Positions 5,919 through 11,498 of a DNA stretch of 11,498 bases are shown here, piece after piece; within the stretch, counting starts at the first letter, position 1; every line of letters begins with the position of its first letter. Location: positions 1 through 11,498 of the forward strand of contig CAJFUT010000125.1 of NCBI GenBank assembly GCA_904420255.1. The letters run 5' to 3'. The position numbers and the translations under genes were made by a program. The stretch is from an uncultured Angelakisella sp. (GTDB taxonomy: Bacteria; Bacillota; Clostridia; Oscillospirales; Ruminococcaceae). The notes below the pieces were generated by a model. That model saw nothing but the letters and a program-made list of their open reading frames with translations, ran no database searches and was not told where the DNA came from.

Positions 5919-6557
5919 ATGAACAAACTGCGCAAGGCTCTTTTGAGCGATTGGACCTTCCCCATTCTCACCGCTCTGCTGGGCGCCACCATGATCGGCG
6001 GCGGTCATATGCTCATCACCCACGGCTTCGGCTTCTTCAATGAAATCGCCCATGCGGAAATGATCAAGCAGGGCATGGCCAACGGCGACTGGGCCGCCCC
6101 TGTGGGCTACGCGGCAGGCTTCCTGCTGGCCCGTGTCATGGAAGGCCCCCTGGTGGGTATTATGGACATCGGCGGCTCCTTCATGACCGGCGTGGGCACC
6201 GGCTTCACCGCCCTCTTCATGTCCATGGGCCTGGATATGCTGGTGACCAACTTCATCCTGTCCCTGCTGAGCGGCGCCGTGGTCGGCCTGGTGATCGGCA
6301 TCGTCATCATCGTGGTCCGCAAGGCCATGCCCCAGGGGATGGCCGCCTCCGGCACCAACATCATGATGGGCGCGGGCAACGCCACCGGCCGCTACCTTGG
6401 GCCCCTGATTGTCCTCTCCGCCATCAGCTACAGTATCCCCGCCGGCATCGGCTCCTTCATCGGCGCCGCCATCTTCCACAAGATGGGCAAGCCCATCGTG
6501 GGCGGAGCCATCCTGGGCGCCATGTTCCTGGCCTTCCTGTTCCCCATCCCCGCGTAA
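5919..6557 (+). CDS. DUF4310 membrane protein (EF_0833-like)
   Basis: A 212-residue integral membrane protein, with a short basic N-terminus (MNKLRKALLSDW) and hydrophobic segments at about 13-36, 58-74, 76-103, 108-133, 158-187 and 192-211. Motifs in the loops include MEGPLVGIMDIGGS (75-87), SGTNIMMGAGNATGRYLGP (144-162) and a C-terminal FPIPA. The conserved polar glycine-rich loop at 144-162 could be a substrate site. It starts 21 bases after the DUF4311 stop, behind GAGAGGAG, so the pair is translated together. The C-terminal end (GKPIVGGAILGA to FPIPA) recalls the end of E. coli YhfT, which fits the idea that DUF4311 plus DUF4310 equals one YhfT-like permease. Function is not established. 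It closes the four-gene transport block; a large hairpin follows. Confidence 0.8.
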   Translation: MNKLRKALLSDWTFPILTALLGATMIGGGHMLITHGFGFFNEIAHAEMIKQGMANGDWAAPVGYAAGFLLARVMEGPLVGIMDIGGSFMTGVGTGFTALFMSMGLDMLVTNFILSLLSGAVVGLVIGIVIIVVRKAMPQGMAASGTNIMMGAGNATGRYLGPLIVLSAISYSIPAGIGSFIGAAIFHKMGKPIVGGAILGAMFLAFLFPIPA

Positions 6558-6574
6558 AAGGCTCTTTCTCAAGA

Positions 6575-6621
6575 CAGCATGGAGGGAGAGAGGGATTCGC
6601 TCCCTTTCTCCCTCTGTGCTG
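6575..6621 (+). terminator. 21-bp stem hairpin after the transport genes; leaky terminator or processing site
   Basis: Arms 6575-6595 and 6601-6621 pair without a mismatch, with three G-T wobbles, around a 5-base TTCGC loop. The next bases are GATATTTCTATTT, rich in T but interrupted. It stands 17 bases after the DUF4310 stop and 88 bases before the DgaE start. No promoter is visible between hairpin and dgaE, so full termination would leave the enzymes unexpressed. Partial termination or protection of the upstream mRNA is more likely. The stem is certain; the role is inferred. Confidence 0.6.
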
Positions 6622-6657
6622 GATATTTCTATTTGGAAAACGGCACAAGCAAAACCT

Positions 6658-6688
6658 GCCCCTGTTCCCGGGCCATCCCGGACGGGGC
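6658..6688 (+). promoter_or_regulatory. GC hairpin before the dgaE ribosome site
   Basis: Outer arms GCCCC/GGGGC and inner arms CCGGG/CCCGG pair around CCAT with a small internal loop between them. It ends eight bases before the GGAGG ribosome site at 6697-6701, so it could form without covering it. It may mark the new 5' end of an mRNA cut at the larger hairpin just upstream; this is speculation. Confidence 0.3.
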
Positions 6689-6708
6689 ATTGATACGGAG
6701 GCTATTTT

Positions 6709-7815
6709 ATGGCTACCATTTATGAAAAAGCGGGCCTGCGGCGGGTCATCAACGCCAGCGGCCGCATGACCGCCCTGGGGGTTTCCACCATCCATGACGA
6801 AACCGGCAAGGCCATGGTGGAGGCCGCCCAGAACTACGTTGTCATCGACGAGCTCATCGACCGGGTGGGCGAGCTTCTCTGCCCCTTCACCGGCGCCGAG
6901 GGCACCTGCGTCACCGCCAACACCTCGGCGGCCATCTGCCTTTCCATCGCCGCGGTGATGACCGGCCCCAACCTGGACCTGGTGGAGAAGATCCCCGACA
7001 CCACCGGCCTCAAAAACCAGGTGATCATCCAGAAGGGCCACTGCGTCAACTACGGCGCCCCCGTCACCCAGATGATCCGCACCGTGGGCGCCATCCCGGT
7101 GGAGGTGGGCTGCGCCAACAAGGTGGACAAGGCCAACATCATCGGGGCCATCAATGACAAGACCGCCGCCCTGATGTACGTCAAATCCCACCACTGCGTC
7201 CAGAAGGGGATGGTTTCCCTGGAGGACATGATCCGGATCGCCCACGACCACGGCCTGCCCCTCATCATCGACGCCTCCGCCGAGGAGGACCTGAAGAAAT
7301 ACATCGCCCTGGGGGCGGACCTGGTGTGCTACAGCGGCGCCAAGGCCATCGAGGGCCCCACCTCCGGCTTCATCTGCGGCCGGAAGGACCTCACCGACGC
7401 CGCCAAGCTCCATTACAAGGGCATCGGCCGGCCCATGAAGATCGGCAAGGAGAGCATGATGGGCCTGCTGAAGGCGGTGGAGATTTACGCCGGCCGGGAT
7501 ATGGAGGCCCACGAGGCCCAGCTCAACGCCACGGTGGACAAGCTCATCGAGGAGCTGACCGGGCTGCCCCACATCCAGGTGAGCAAGTCCTGGGACGAGG
7601 CCGGCCGGAACATCAGCCGCTGCCGGGTGGACGTGGAGCGGGGCTGCCCCTACACCGCCCTGGAGCTGGTGGCGGCCCTGAAGAAGGGGGACCCCGCCAT
7701 CTACACCCGGGACCACTTCGCCAACGTGGGGACCATCTTCTTTGACCCCCGGCCCCTCCTCCCCGGCGACGTGGAGGCCATCGGCGCCAAGATGAAAAAG
7801 CTGCTGGAGGGCTGA
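6709..7815 (+). CDS. dgaE: DgaE-family PLP-dependent ammonia-lyase (D-glucosaminate-6-phosphate type)
   Basis: A 368-residue cytoplasmic pyridoxal-phosphate enzyme of the SelA-like fold. Lys212 in YSGAKAIEGPTSG is the expected PLP lysine, and Asp188 in LIIDAS the residue that pairs with the pyridine nitrogen. TANTSAA (69-75) fits the phosphate-binding turn. In Salmonella, DgaE turns D-glucosaminate-6-phosphate into 2-keto-3-deoxy-6-phosphogluconate plus ammonia, and the following gene encodes the aldolase, as here. The E. faecalis EF_0838 neighbour is of the same kind. GGAGG (6697-6701) lies 7 bases before the ATG. The usual mannose-family PTS genes are absent, so the substrate could be a different 2-amino-2-deoxy acid, or could be phosphorylated by an unrecognised route. 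Family confident; exact substrate uncertain. Confidence 0.88.
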   Translation: MATIYEKAGLRRVINASGRMTALGVSTIHDETGKAMVEAAQNYVVIDELIDRVGELLCPFTGAEGTCVTANTSAAICLSIAAVMTGPNLDLVEKIPDTTGLKNQVIIQKGHCVNYGAPVTQMIRTVGAIPVEVGCANKVDKANIIGAINDKTAALMYVKSHHCVQKGMVSLEDMIRIAHDHGLPLIIDASAEEDLKKYIALGADLVCYSGAKAIEGPTSGFICGRKDLTDAAKLHYKGIGRPMKIGKESMMGLLKAVEIYAGRDMEAHEAQLNATVDKLIEELTGLPHIQVSKSWDEAGRNISRCRVDVERGCPYTALELVAALKKGDPAIYTRDHFANVGTIFFDPRPLLPGDVEAIGAKMKKLLEG

Positions 7816-7827
7816 GCCCCTCCCTCC

Positions 7828-7850
7828 CCCGCCCCCTCCCCCGGGGCGGG
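7828..7850 (+). promoter_or_regulatory. GC hairpin in the dgaE-dgaF gap
   Basis: CCCGCCCC (7828-7835) and GGGGCGGG (7843-7850) pair perfectly over 8 bp around a 7-base C-rich loop. No T-run follows, so it should not stop transcription by itself. It lies 12 bases after the dgaE stop, a place where such stems protect upstream mRNA ends. Confidence 0.35.
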
Positions 7851-7908
7851 CGCGGAAACTTCTCAAAACCACGCCGGCGGGGGAACGGCGGAAACGGAGG
7901 ATATTTTT

Positions 7909-8658
7909 ATGACCCTGGAGAGACTGGATTTCTATAAGGGCAAGGTGATGATCAATCTCCTGGCCCGGGACCTGGACAACGCCGTGGAGGTGGCCGAGGC
8001 CCTGGACGGCCATGTGCTGGTGGGGGTCCTCACCAAGAACTACCCCACCGTGGAGGCCTGTGTGGCCGACGTCAAGGCCTATATGAAGAAGCTCACCAAT
8101 GTTTCGGTGGGCCTGGGGGCCGGCGACCCCAAGCAGTGGAAGATGGTGGCTGAGGTGGCGGCCCAGACCGACCCCGGCCACGCCAACGAGGTTTACACCG
8201 GCGCCATGTACTGCCAGGGCGCCCTGGACGCCGCCGGCTGCACCCACACCCTGGTCAACTGCCTCATGAGCCCCACCGGCATCCCCGGCAAGGTGAAGAT
8301 TTCCACCGGCCCGGTGAGCAGCCAGGGGGCGGACCTTATTGTGGACCTGGACACCGCCATGGCCATGATGAAGGACGTGGGCCTTTCCTCCATCAAGTTC
8401 TATGACATCCACGGCACCGCCCACCTGGAGGAGCTGAAGGCTGTGGCCGCCGCCGCCGTCAAGGCCGGCATCCCCGTCATGGAGCCCACCGGCGGCCTTT
8501 CCCCCGACAACGTCAAGGAAGTGGTCAAAATCTGCCTGGACGCCGGCTGCGAGCGGGTGATCCCCCACATCTACACCTCCATCATCGACAAGGCCACCGG
8601 CCTCACCAAGGTGGACCTGGCCGTCAAGGCCTTCGACGAGGTCAAGAGCCTCCTCTGA
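7909..8658 (+). CDS. dgaF: KDGP aldolase, DgaF/EF_0839 family
   Basis: A 249-residue cytoplasmic aldolase of TIM-barrel type. It is expected to split 2-keto-3-deoxy-6-phosphogluconate, made by the DgaE reaction, into pyruvate and glyceraldehyde-3-phosphate. Lys163 in SSIKFYDIHG corresponds in place and context to the Schiff-base lysine of KDPG aldolase (KFFP motif). MEPTGGLSPDN (191-201) is the typical late-barrel loop that holds the phosphate or carboxylate. GPVSSQGADLIVD (134-146) is a further family hallmark. Length is normal for the family. GGAGG (7896-7900) lies 8 bases before the ATG. The gap to dgaE is 93 bases with a GC hairpin. It could act on the unphosphorylated acid if the pathway has no kinase; the sequence does not decide this. 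Confidence 0.87.
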   Translation: MTLERLDFYKGKVMINLLARDLDNAVEVAEALDGHVLVGVLTKNYPTVEACVADVKAYMKKLTNVSVGLGAGDPKQWKMVAEVAAQTDPGHANEVYTGAMYCQGALDAAGCTHTLVNCLMSPTGIPGKVKISTGPVSSQGADLIVDLDTAMAMMKDVGLSSIKFYDIHGTAHLEELKAVAAAAVKAGIPVMEPTGGLSPDNVKEVVKICLDAGCERVIPHIYTSIIDKATGLTKVDLAVKAFDEVKSLL

Positions 8659-8679
8659 TCCACGCGTCAGCTTTTGCGG

Positions 8680-8710
8680 GCCGCCCGGGGCAGCGCCCCC
8701 GGGCGGCTTT
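8680..8710 (+). terminator. Hairpin with short T-run after dgaF; partial terminator
   Basis: GCCGCCCGGGG (8680-8690) and its complement (8697-8707) form a perfect 11-bp GC stem around CAGCGC, followed by only TTT then CCCC. The weak T-run and the absence of a promoter before the next gene suggest read-through with reduced expression of the second amidohydrolase, or mRNA 3'-end protection. Confidence 0.5.
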
Positions 8711-8737
8711 CCCCGCTCAGGGAGAAAGGAACAGGCT

Positions 8738-9910
8738 ATGAATAAGCTGCTGGTAAAGGGCGGTACTCTCATTGACCCCGCCCAGGGTTATTTCCAGACC
8801 AAAATGGACATCCTCCTGGAGGAGGGGCTGATCCGTCAGATCGGCCCGGACCTTGCCGCCGGGGAGGACTGCCCCGTGCTGGACGCCGCCGGGACCTACA
8901 TATCCCCCGGCATGATCGACATCCACATCCACACTCGGGGGGAAACCCGGAAGGTTTCCGAGGGGGCGCCCGACGCCGACGACCTGGGCTGCCGCCGGGG
9001 CGTCACCACCGTCATCGAGGCGGGCAGCACCGCCCCCCTGGATATGGAGGACTTTGCCGCCCAGGCCGCCCGGGAAAAGACCCGCCACTTCACCATGCTG
9101 GGCTGCCACACCGTCCGGGGCTTCGCCCCCCATCATCAGCGGCTGGACCTCAGCAGCATCCGCCTGGAGTACTTCCGGGCCGCCAAAGAGATGTATCCCG
9201 GCCTGGTGAAGGGCCTCAAATGCCTTTGCAGCGGCTCCCTGGCCGGGGAGCAGAGCTATGACCTGGTGAAAAAGGCGGTGGAGATGGGGGAGGCCCTGGA
9301 CCTGCCCGTTATGGTCCACATCGGCCGCTTCCCCCCCGACCCCTGCCAGATCCTCCCCCTGCTGCGCCGGGGGGACGTGGTGACCCACAGCTACCACGGC
9401 AAAAAAGAGATCTCCCCCTATGAGGAGGACGGCACCCCCAAGGAGGCGTTCCGGGCCGCCCGGGCCCGGGGCGTCTATATCGACGTGGGCCACGGCAAGG
9501 AGAGCTTCTCCTGGCCGGTGTACCAGCGGGCCGTGGCCAAGGGCTTCGTCCCGGACAGCATCAGCACCGACATCTACAACGCCAACATGAACGGGCCGGT
9601 TTATTCCCTGGCGGTGGTGATGAGCAAACTGATGGCCCTGGGGATGTCCCTGGAGGACGCGGTGACCAAGGTCACCACCGTCCCGGCGGCCATCTACCGC
9701 CTCCCCCTCCTGGGGGCCCTGAAGCCGGGGTACTTCGGCGACCTGACCATCTTCACCCTGGAGGATGGGGACTGGCAGCTTCCCGACTCCTACGGCGAGC
9801 TCCAGCCGGTGGGGCGGCTGATCCGCCCTGTCAAAACCGTCCTGGGCCGCCCCGGAAGCATCCAGGTGGTGGACTGCGACGCCGGGATGCCCCCCCAGGC
9901 GCGTCCCTGA
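8738..9910 (+). CDS. Second amidohydrolase/deacetylase, COG3964
   Basis: A 390-residue metal-dependent hydrolase, paralogous to the product of 2826-3941. It keeps the same layout: His63 and His65 in DIHIHTRGE; Lys161 in GLKCLCSG as the probable carboxylated lysine; His194 in MVHIGRFPP; His217 in THSYHGKKE; DVGHG then Asp278 in ISTDIY. Differences around the substrate pocket (HTRGE for HAHVFPG, CLCSG for ARASN, GRFPP for GHPLP) suggest a different acyl or leaving group from the first enzyme. It is longer by about 19 residues, mostly around the middle and the C-terminal tail. AGAAAGGA (8723-8730) precedes the ATG. It is last in the catabolic block. Characterised relatives deacetylate N-acetyl amino acids or acetyl-mandelate; the real substrate here is not known. 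Confidence 0.86.
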   Translation: MNKLLVKGGTLIDPAQGYFQTKMDILLEEGLIRQIGPDLAAGEDCPVLDAAGTYISPGMIDIHIHTRGETRKVSEGAPDADDLGCRRGVTTVIEAGSTAPLDMEDFAAQAAREKTRHFTMLGCHTVRGFAPHHQRLDLSSIRLEYFRAAKEMYPGLVKGLKCLCSGSLAGEQSYDLVKKAVEMGEALDLPVMVHIGRFPPDPCQILPLLRRGDVVTHSYHGKKEISPYEEDGTPKEAFRAARARGVYIDVGHGKESFSWPVYQRAVAKGFVPDSISTDIYNANMNGPVYSLAVVMSKLMALGMSLEDAVTKVTTVPAAIYRLPLLGALKPGYFGDLTIFTLEDGDWQLPDSYGELQPVGRLIRPVKTVLGRPGSIQVVDCDAGMPPQARP

Positions 9911-9921
9911 GGCCCGCGGGG

Positions 9922-9949
9922 GCCGCCCGCAGAAGAAAAGCCGGGCGGC
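9922..9949 (+). terminator. Weak terminator-like hairpin after the catabolic block
   Basis: GCCGCCCG (9922-9929) and CGGGCGGC (9942-9949) form an 8-bp stem with a 12-base A-rich loop. It is 11 bases after the stop of the second amidohydrolase, a good place for a terminator, but no T-run follows. It may mark the end of the catabolic transcript or simply an intercistronic stem. Confidence 0.35.
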
Positions 9950-10023
9950 TCCCGGATTGAATCACCTCCGAACCGCGGCGCACTCCCCTGCGCCCGGGGC
10001 GGGATGGAATGGAGTTTTTTCTT

Positions 10024-10578
10024 ATGAAGCAATTGTGGGAAATGTTTGTTGTCTTTGCCAAAATGGGCGGGCTCACCTTCGGCGGCGGCTACGCCATGAT
10101 GCCCCTGCTGCAAAAAGAGGTGGTGGAGGGGAAGAAATGGGCCACCGAGCAGGAGATCATGGACTACTACGCCATCGGCCAGTGCACCCCGGGCATCATC
10201 GCGGTGAACACCTCCATCTTCATCGGCTACAAGCTGGCGGGGCTGGCCGGGGCCGTCGCCGCGGTGCTGGGGGTGATCACCCCCTCGGTGGCGGTCATCA
10301 CCATCATCGCCATGTTCCTCCAGAACATCATGGACTACCCCGTGGTCCAGAACGCCTTCCTGGGCATCCGCATCGCCGTCTGCGCCCTGGTGCTCCACGC
10401 GGTGGTGGGGCTCTGGAAAAAGGGGGTGGTGGACAAGGCCACCTTCGCCATCTTCCTGGTGGTGCTGGCGCTGCTGCTGTTCACCTCCGTCTCCCCCGTC
10501 ATTGTGGTGGTCGCTTCCGCCGTCCTGGGCATCCTCATCCGGCGGTTCGGCCGTAAGAAGGGAGGGGAGTCCAAATGA
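10024..10578 (+). CDS. Short-chain chromate (CHR) family transporter, first subunit
   Basis: A 184-residue membrane protein of the CHR superfamily, half the size of classical ChrA, as expected for the paired short-chain type. Family marks are FGGGYAMMPLL (19-29) and CTPGIIAVNTSIFIGY (54-69), where the usual PGP is PGI. Hydrophobic segments follow at about 72-100, 111-130 and 140-172, with a basic tail. The ATG at 10024 is preferred over one at 10009, because GGAG (10011-10014) lies 9 bases before it and family members usually begin near this point. It overlaps the next gene by 4 bases, so the two are made together. The name reflects chromate efflux in aerobes; in a gut-type anaerobe the natural anion is unknown. 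A link to the catabolic operon is only by position. Confidence 0.85.
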   Translation: MKQLWEMFVVFAKMGGLTFGGGYAMMPLLQKEVVEGKKWATEQEIMDYYAIGQCTPGIIAVNTSIFIGYKLAGLAGAVAAVLGVITPSVAVITIIAMFLQNIMDYPVVQNAFLGIRIAVCALVLHAVVGLWKKGVVDKATFAIFLVVLALLLFTSVSPVIVVVASAVLGILIRRFGRKKGGESK

Positions 10579-11135
10579 TCTATCTCCAGCTTTTCATCGA
10601 GTTCTTCAAAGTGGGCCTCTTCACCGTGGGCGGCGGCCTTGCCTCCCTCCCCTTCCTTTACGACATCGCCGACCGCTTCGATTGGTTCACCCCCACCGAG
10701 CTCATCGACATGATCGCCATTTCCGAATCCACCCCCGGGCCTATCGGCATCAACATGGCCACCTTCGCCGGCTATAACGCCGCCGGCGTCCCCGGCGCCA
10801 TCGTGGCCAGCGTTTCCACCACCATCCCGGCCTTTTTCATCATCATCGCCATCGCCAGGGTGCTCCAGAAATTCCGGGAAAGCCCCCTGGTGGAGGGCGC
10901 CTTCTACGGGCTGCGCCCGGCGGTGACCGCCCTCATCGCCTACGCCGCCTGGGACATTATGCGCCTGACCCTCATCGACACCACCGCCCAGATTTCCCAG
11001 GTGACCGAGTTTTTCAACCTGCCGGCCATCCTCCTCTTCGGGGTGATCTACCTGCTGCTGGTGAAGTTCAACAAGCATCCCGTCTTTTACATCGGCCTGG
11101 CGGCCCTCGTCGGGGTCTTTGTCCCCATGGGCTGA
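10575..11135 (+). CDS. Short-chain chromate (CHR) family transporter, second subunit
   Basis: A 186-residue CHR-family membrane protein and partner of the preceding product. It shows TVGGGLASLPFL (17-28) and STPGPIGINMATFAGY (52-67), with the full PGP motif. Hydrophobic segments lie at about 71-95, 110-130, 149-166 and 169-184. The start overlaps the previous stop as ATGA, and GGAGGGGAG (10561-10569) lies 5 bases upstream inside the first gene, so translational coupling is likely. Paired short-chain CHR proteins insert with opposite orientations in studied cases and work as a heterodimer, which fits this arrangement. The gene is followed by a strong terminator, so the transcript ends here. 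Substrate anion is not known. Confidence 0.87.
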   Translation: MIYLQLFIEFFKVGLFTVGGGLASLPFLYDIADRFDWFTPTELIDMIAISESTPGPIGINMATFAGYNAAGVPGAIVASVSTTIPAFFIIIAIARVLQKFRESPLVEGAFYGLRPAVTALIAYAAWDIMRLTLIDTTAQISQVTEFFNLPAILLFGVIYLLLVKFNKHPVFYIGLAALVGVFVPMG

Positions 11136-11168
11136 AAGGGCCTTTCCCCCCCTCCCGCCGGGGAGCGG

Positions 11169-11197
11169 AGCCGCCCTCCGGGGCGGCTTTTTCTGTT
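11169..11197 (+). terminator. Intrinsic terminator after the CHR transporter pair
   Basis: AGCCGCCC (11169-11176) and GGGCGGCT (11181-11188) form a perfect 8-bp stem around TCCG, followed at once by T-rich sequence (TTTTTCTGTT counting the last paired T). It lies 33 bases after the stop codon. It is the best intrinsic terminator in the window. Confidence 0.85.
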
Positions 11198-11230
11198 ATG
11201 GGGAAAGCGGCCCGGCCGCTCCGCCTCCCT

Positions 11231-11259
11231 TTGACAGGGGCCCCGCTTTGGGTTACAAT
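11231..11259 (+). promoter_or_regulatory. Consensus sigma-A promoter for the response-regulator gene
   Basis: TTGACA (11231-11236), a 17-bp spacer and TACAAT (11254-11259) match consensus at 6 of 6 and 5 of 6. Transcription would begin near 11266, about 40 bases before the ATG. The spacer begins with the palindrome GGGGCCCC (11237-11244). Confidence 0.85.
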
Positions 11260-11306
11260 AGCATAGACCACACCGCGGCCAATCTGGGGAACGGAGGAAT
11301 TACGCC

Positions 11307-11498
11307 ATGCTGAACATCGCCCTTTGCAGCGGCAGCTCCCGGGAGCTGGACCTGCTGGAGTCCATGCTGGAGGACTACCGGAGCCTCCGGCCCCAACCGG
11401 AATTCGCCTGCCGCCGCTTCCTCTCCCTGGCGGACCTCCAGGAGCGGGCCCGGGCCGGGGAACGGTTCCCCCTCTGCTTTGTGGACCTCCACATCCCC
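11307..11498 (+). CDS. Response regulator, N-terminal part of receiver domain (partial)
   Basis: The first 64 codons of a gene that runs past the window edge. The peptide begins MLNIALCSGSSRELDLLESML and reaches FVDLHIP, the pattern of a CheY-like receiver: strand 1, helix 1, then strand 3 with the phosphoacceptor Asp60. Such N-termini (IAICDD type) are typical of LytTR-family regulators in Clostridia, but the output domain is not in view. The usual acidic pair after strand 1 is replaced by Ser-Gly (CSGSS), so Mg binding and phosphorylation may be altered. GGAGG (11293-11297) lies 9 bases before the ATG, and a near-consensus promoter drives it. It is a separate transcription unit from the genes upstream. 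The LytTR assignment is a guess; the receiver call is fairly safe. Confidence 0.7.
   Translation, partial: MLNIALCSGSSRELDLLESMLEDYRSLRPQPEFACRRFLSLADLQERARAGERFPLCFVDLHIP

Noticed and set aside
5100..8772. Two long minus-strand frames (5100-6572 and 6457-8772)
   Set aside because: They lie opposite DUF4311, DUF4310, DgaE and DgaF and show the same low-complexity Gly/Asp/Val/His pattern of antisense shadows.
9957..9985. TTGAAT as a -35 box for the CHR genes
   Set aside because: No -10-like sequence is found at 16-18 bases; the region downstream is GC-rich.
10009..10023. ATG at 10009 for the first CHR gene
   Set aside because: The upstream sequence has only a weak ribosome site, while GGAG at 10011-10014 fits ATG 10024, and the added residues MEFFL are not typical.

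Overview
The window is a gene-dense, high-GC stretch in which every believable gene lies on the + strand. Strong Shine-Dalgarno sites of GGAGG type, sigma-A promoters, PRD-type regulation and the GC-rich codon use point to a high-GC clostridium of the Oscillospiraceae type (Flavonifractor/Lawsonibacter-like). That placement is inferred from style, because no marker gene is present.

Layout. Bases 1-667 hold no convincing gene. They carry hairpin modules and diverged repeat copies, then a perfect 16-bp palindrome and a sigma-A promoter. From 783 to 9910 runs a probable nine- or ten-gene catabolic operon: a multi-domain PRD/EIIB transcription regulator, a COG3964-type amidohydrolase, a free-standing PRD protein, a glycine-rich SFCGS-family protein, a DUF4312 protein, two glycine-rich membrane proteins (DUF4311, DUF4310), a DgaE-like PLP ammonia-lyase, a DgaF-like KDGP aldolase and a second COG3964-type amidohydrolase. 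A pair of overlapping short-chain CHR (chromate family) transporter genes follows at 10024-11135 and ends in a clear intrinsic terminator. A consensus promoter then starts a response-regulator gene that runs off the window.

How the genes may work together. DgaE and DgaF are known from Salmonella D-glucosaminate use, where a mannose-family PTS supplies the 6-phosphate. Here no recognisable PTS component and no kinase is present. Their place is taken by the SFCGS/DUF4312/DUF4311/DUF4310 set, a conserved group of unknown function that I remember from the Enterococcus faecalis EF_0829-EF_0839 region. My reading is that this set is an uncharacterised uptake system for an acylated amino-sugar acid or similar compound. 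One or both amidohydrolases would remove the acyl group, DgaE would remove ammonia to give a 2-keto-3-deoxy acid, and DgaF would split it to pyruvate and a triose. The pathway and substrate are inference; family assignments of the enzymes are solid.

The most interesting points are the resemblance, by eye, of the SFCGS protein to RpiB/LacAB isomerases and to E. coli YhfU, and of the two membrane proteins to the two ends of E. coli YhfT. Together with the small PRD protein this suggests that the module and the orphan yhf operon are two versions of one undescribed system. Also notable are the pattern of kept and lost PRD histidines, a 21-bp hairpin between transport and enzyme genes, and the palindrome above the promoter.
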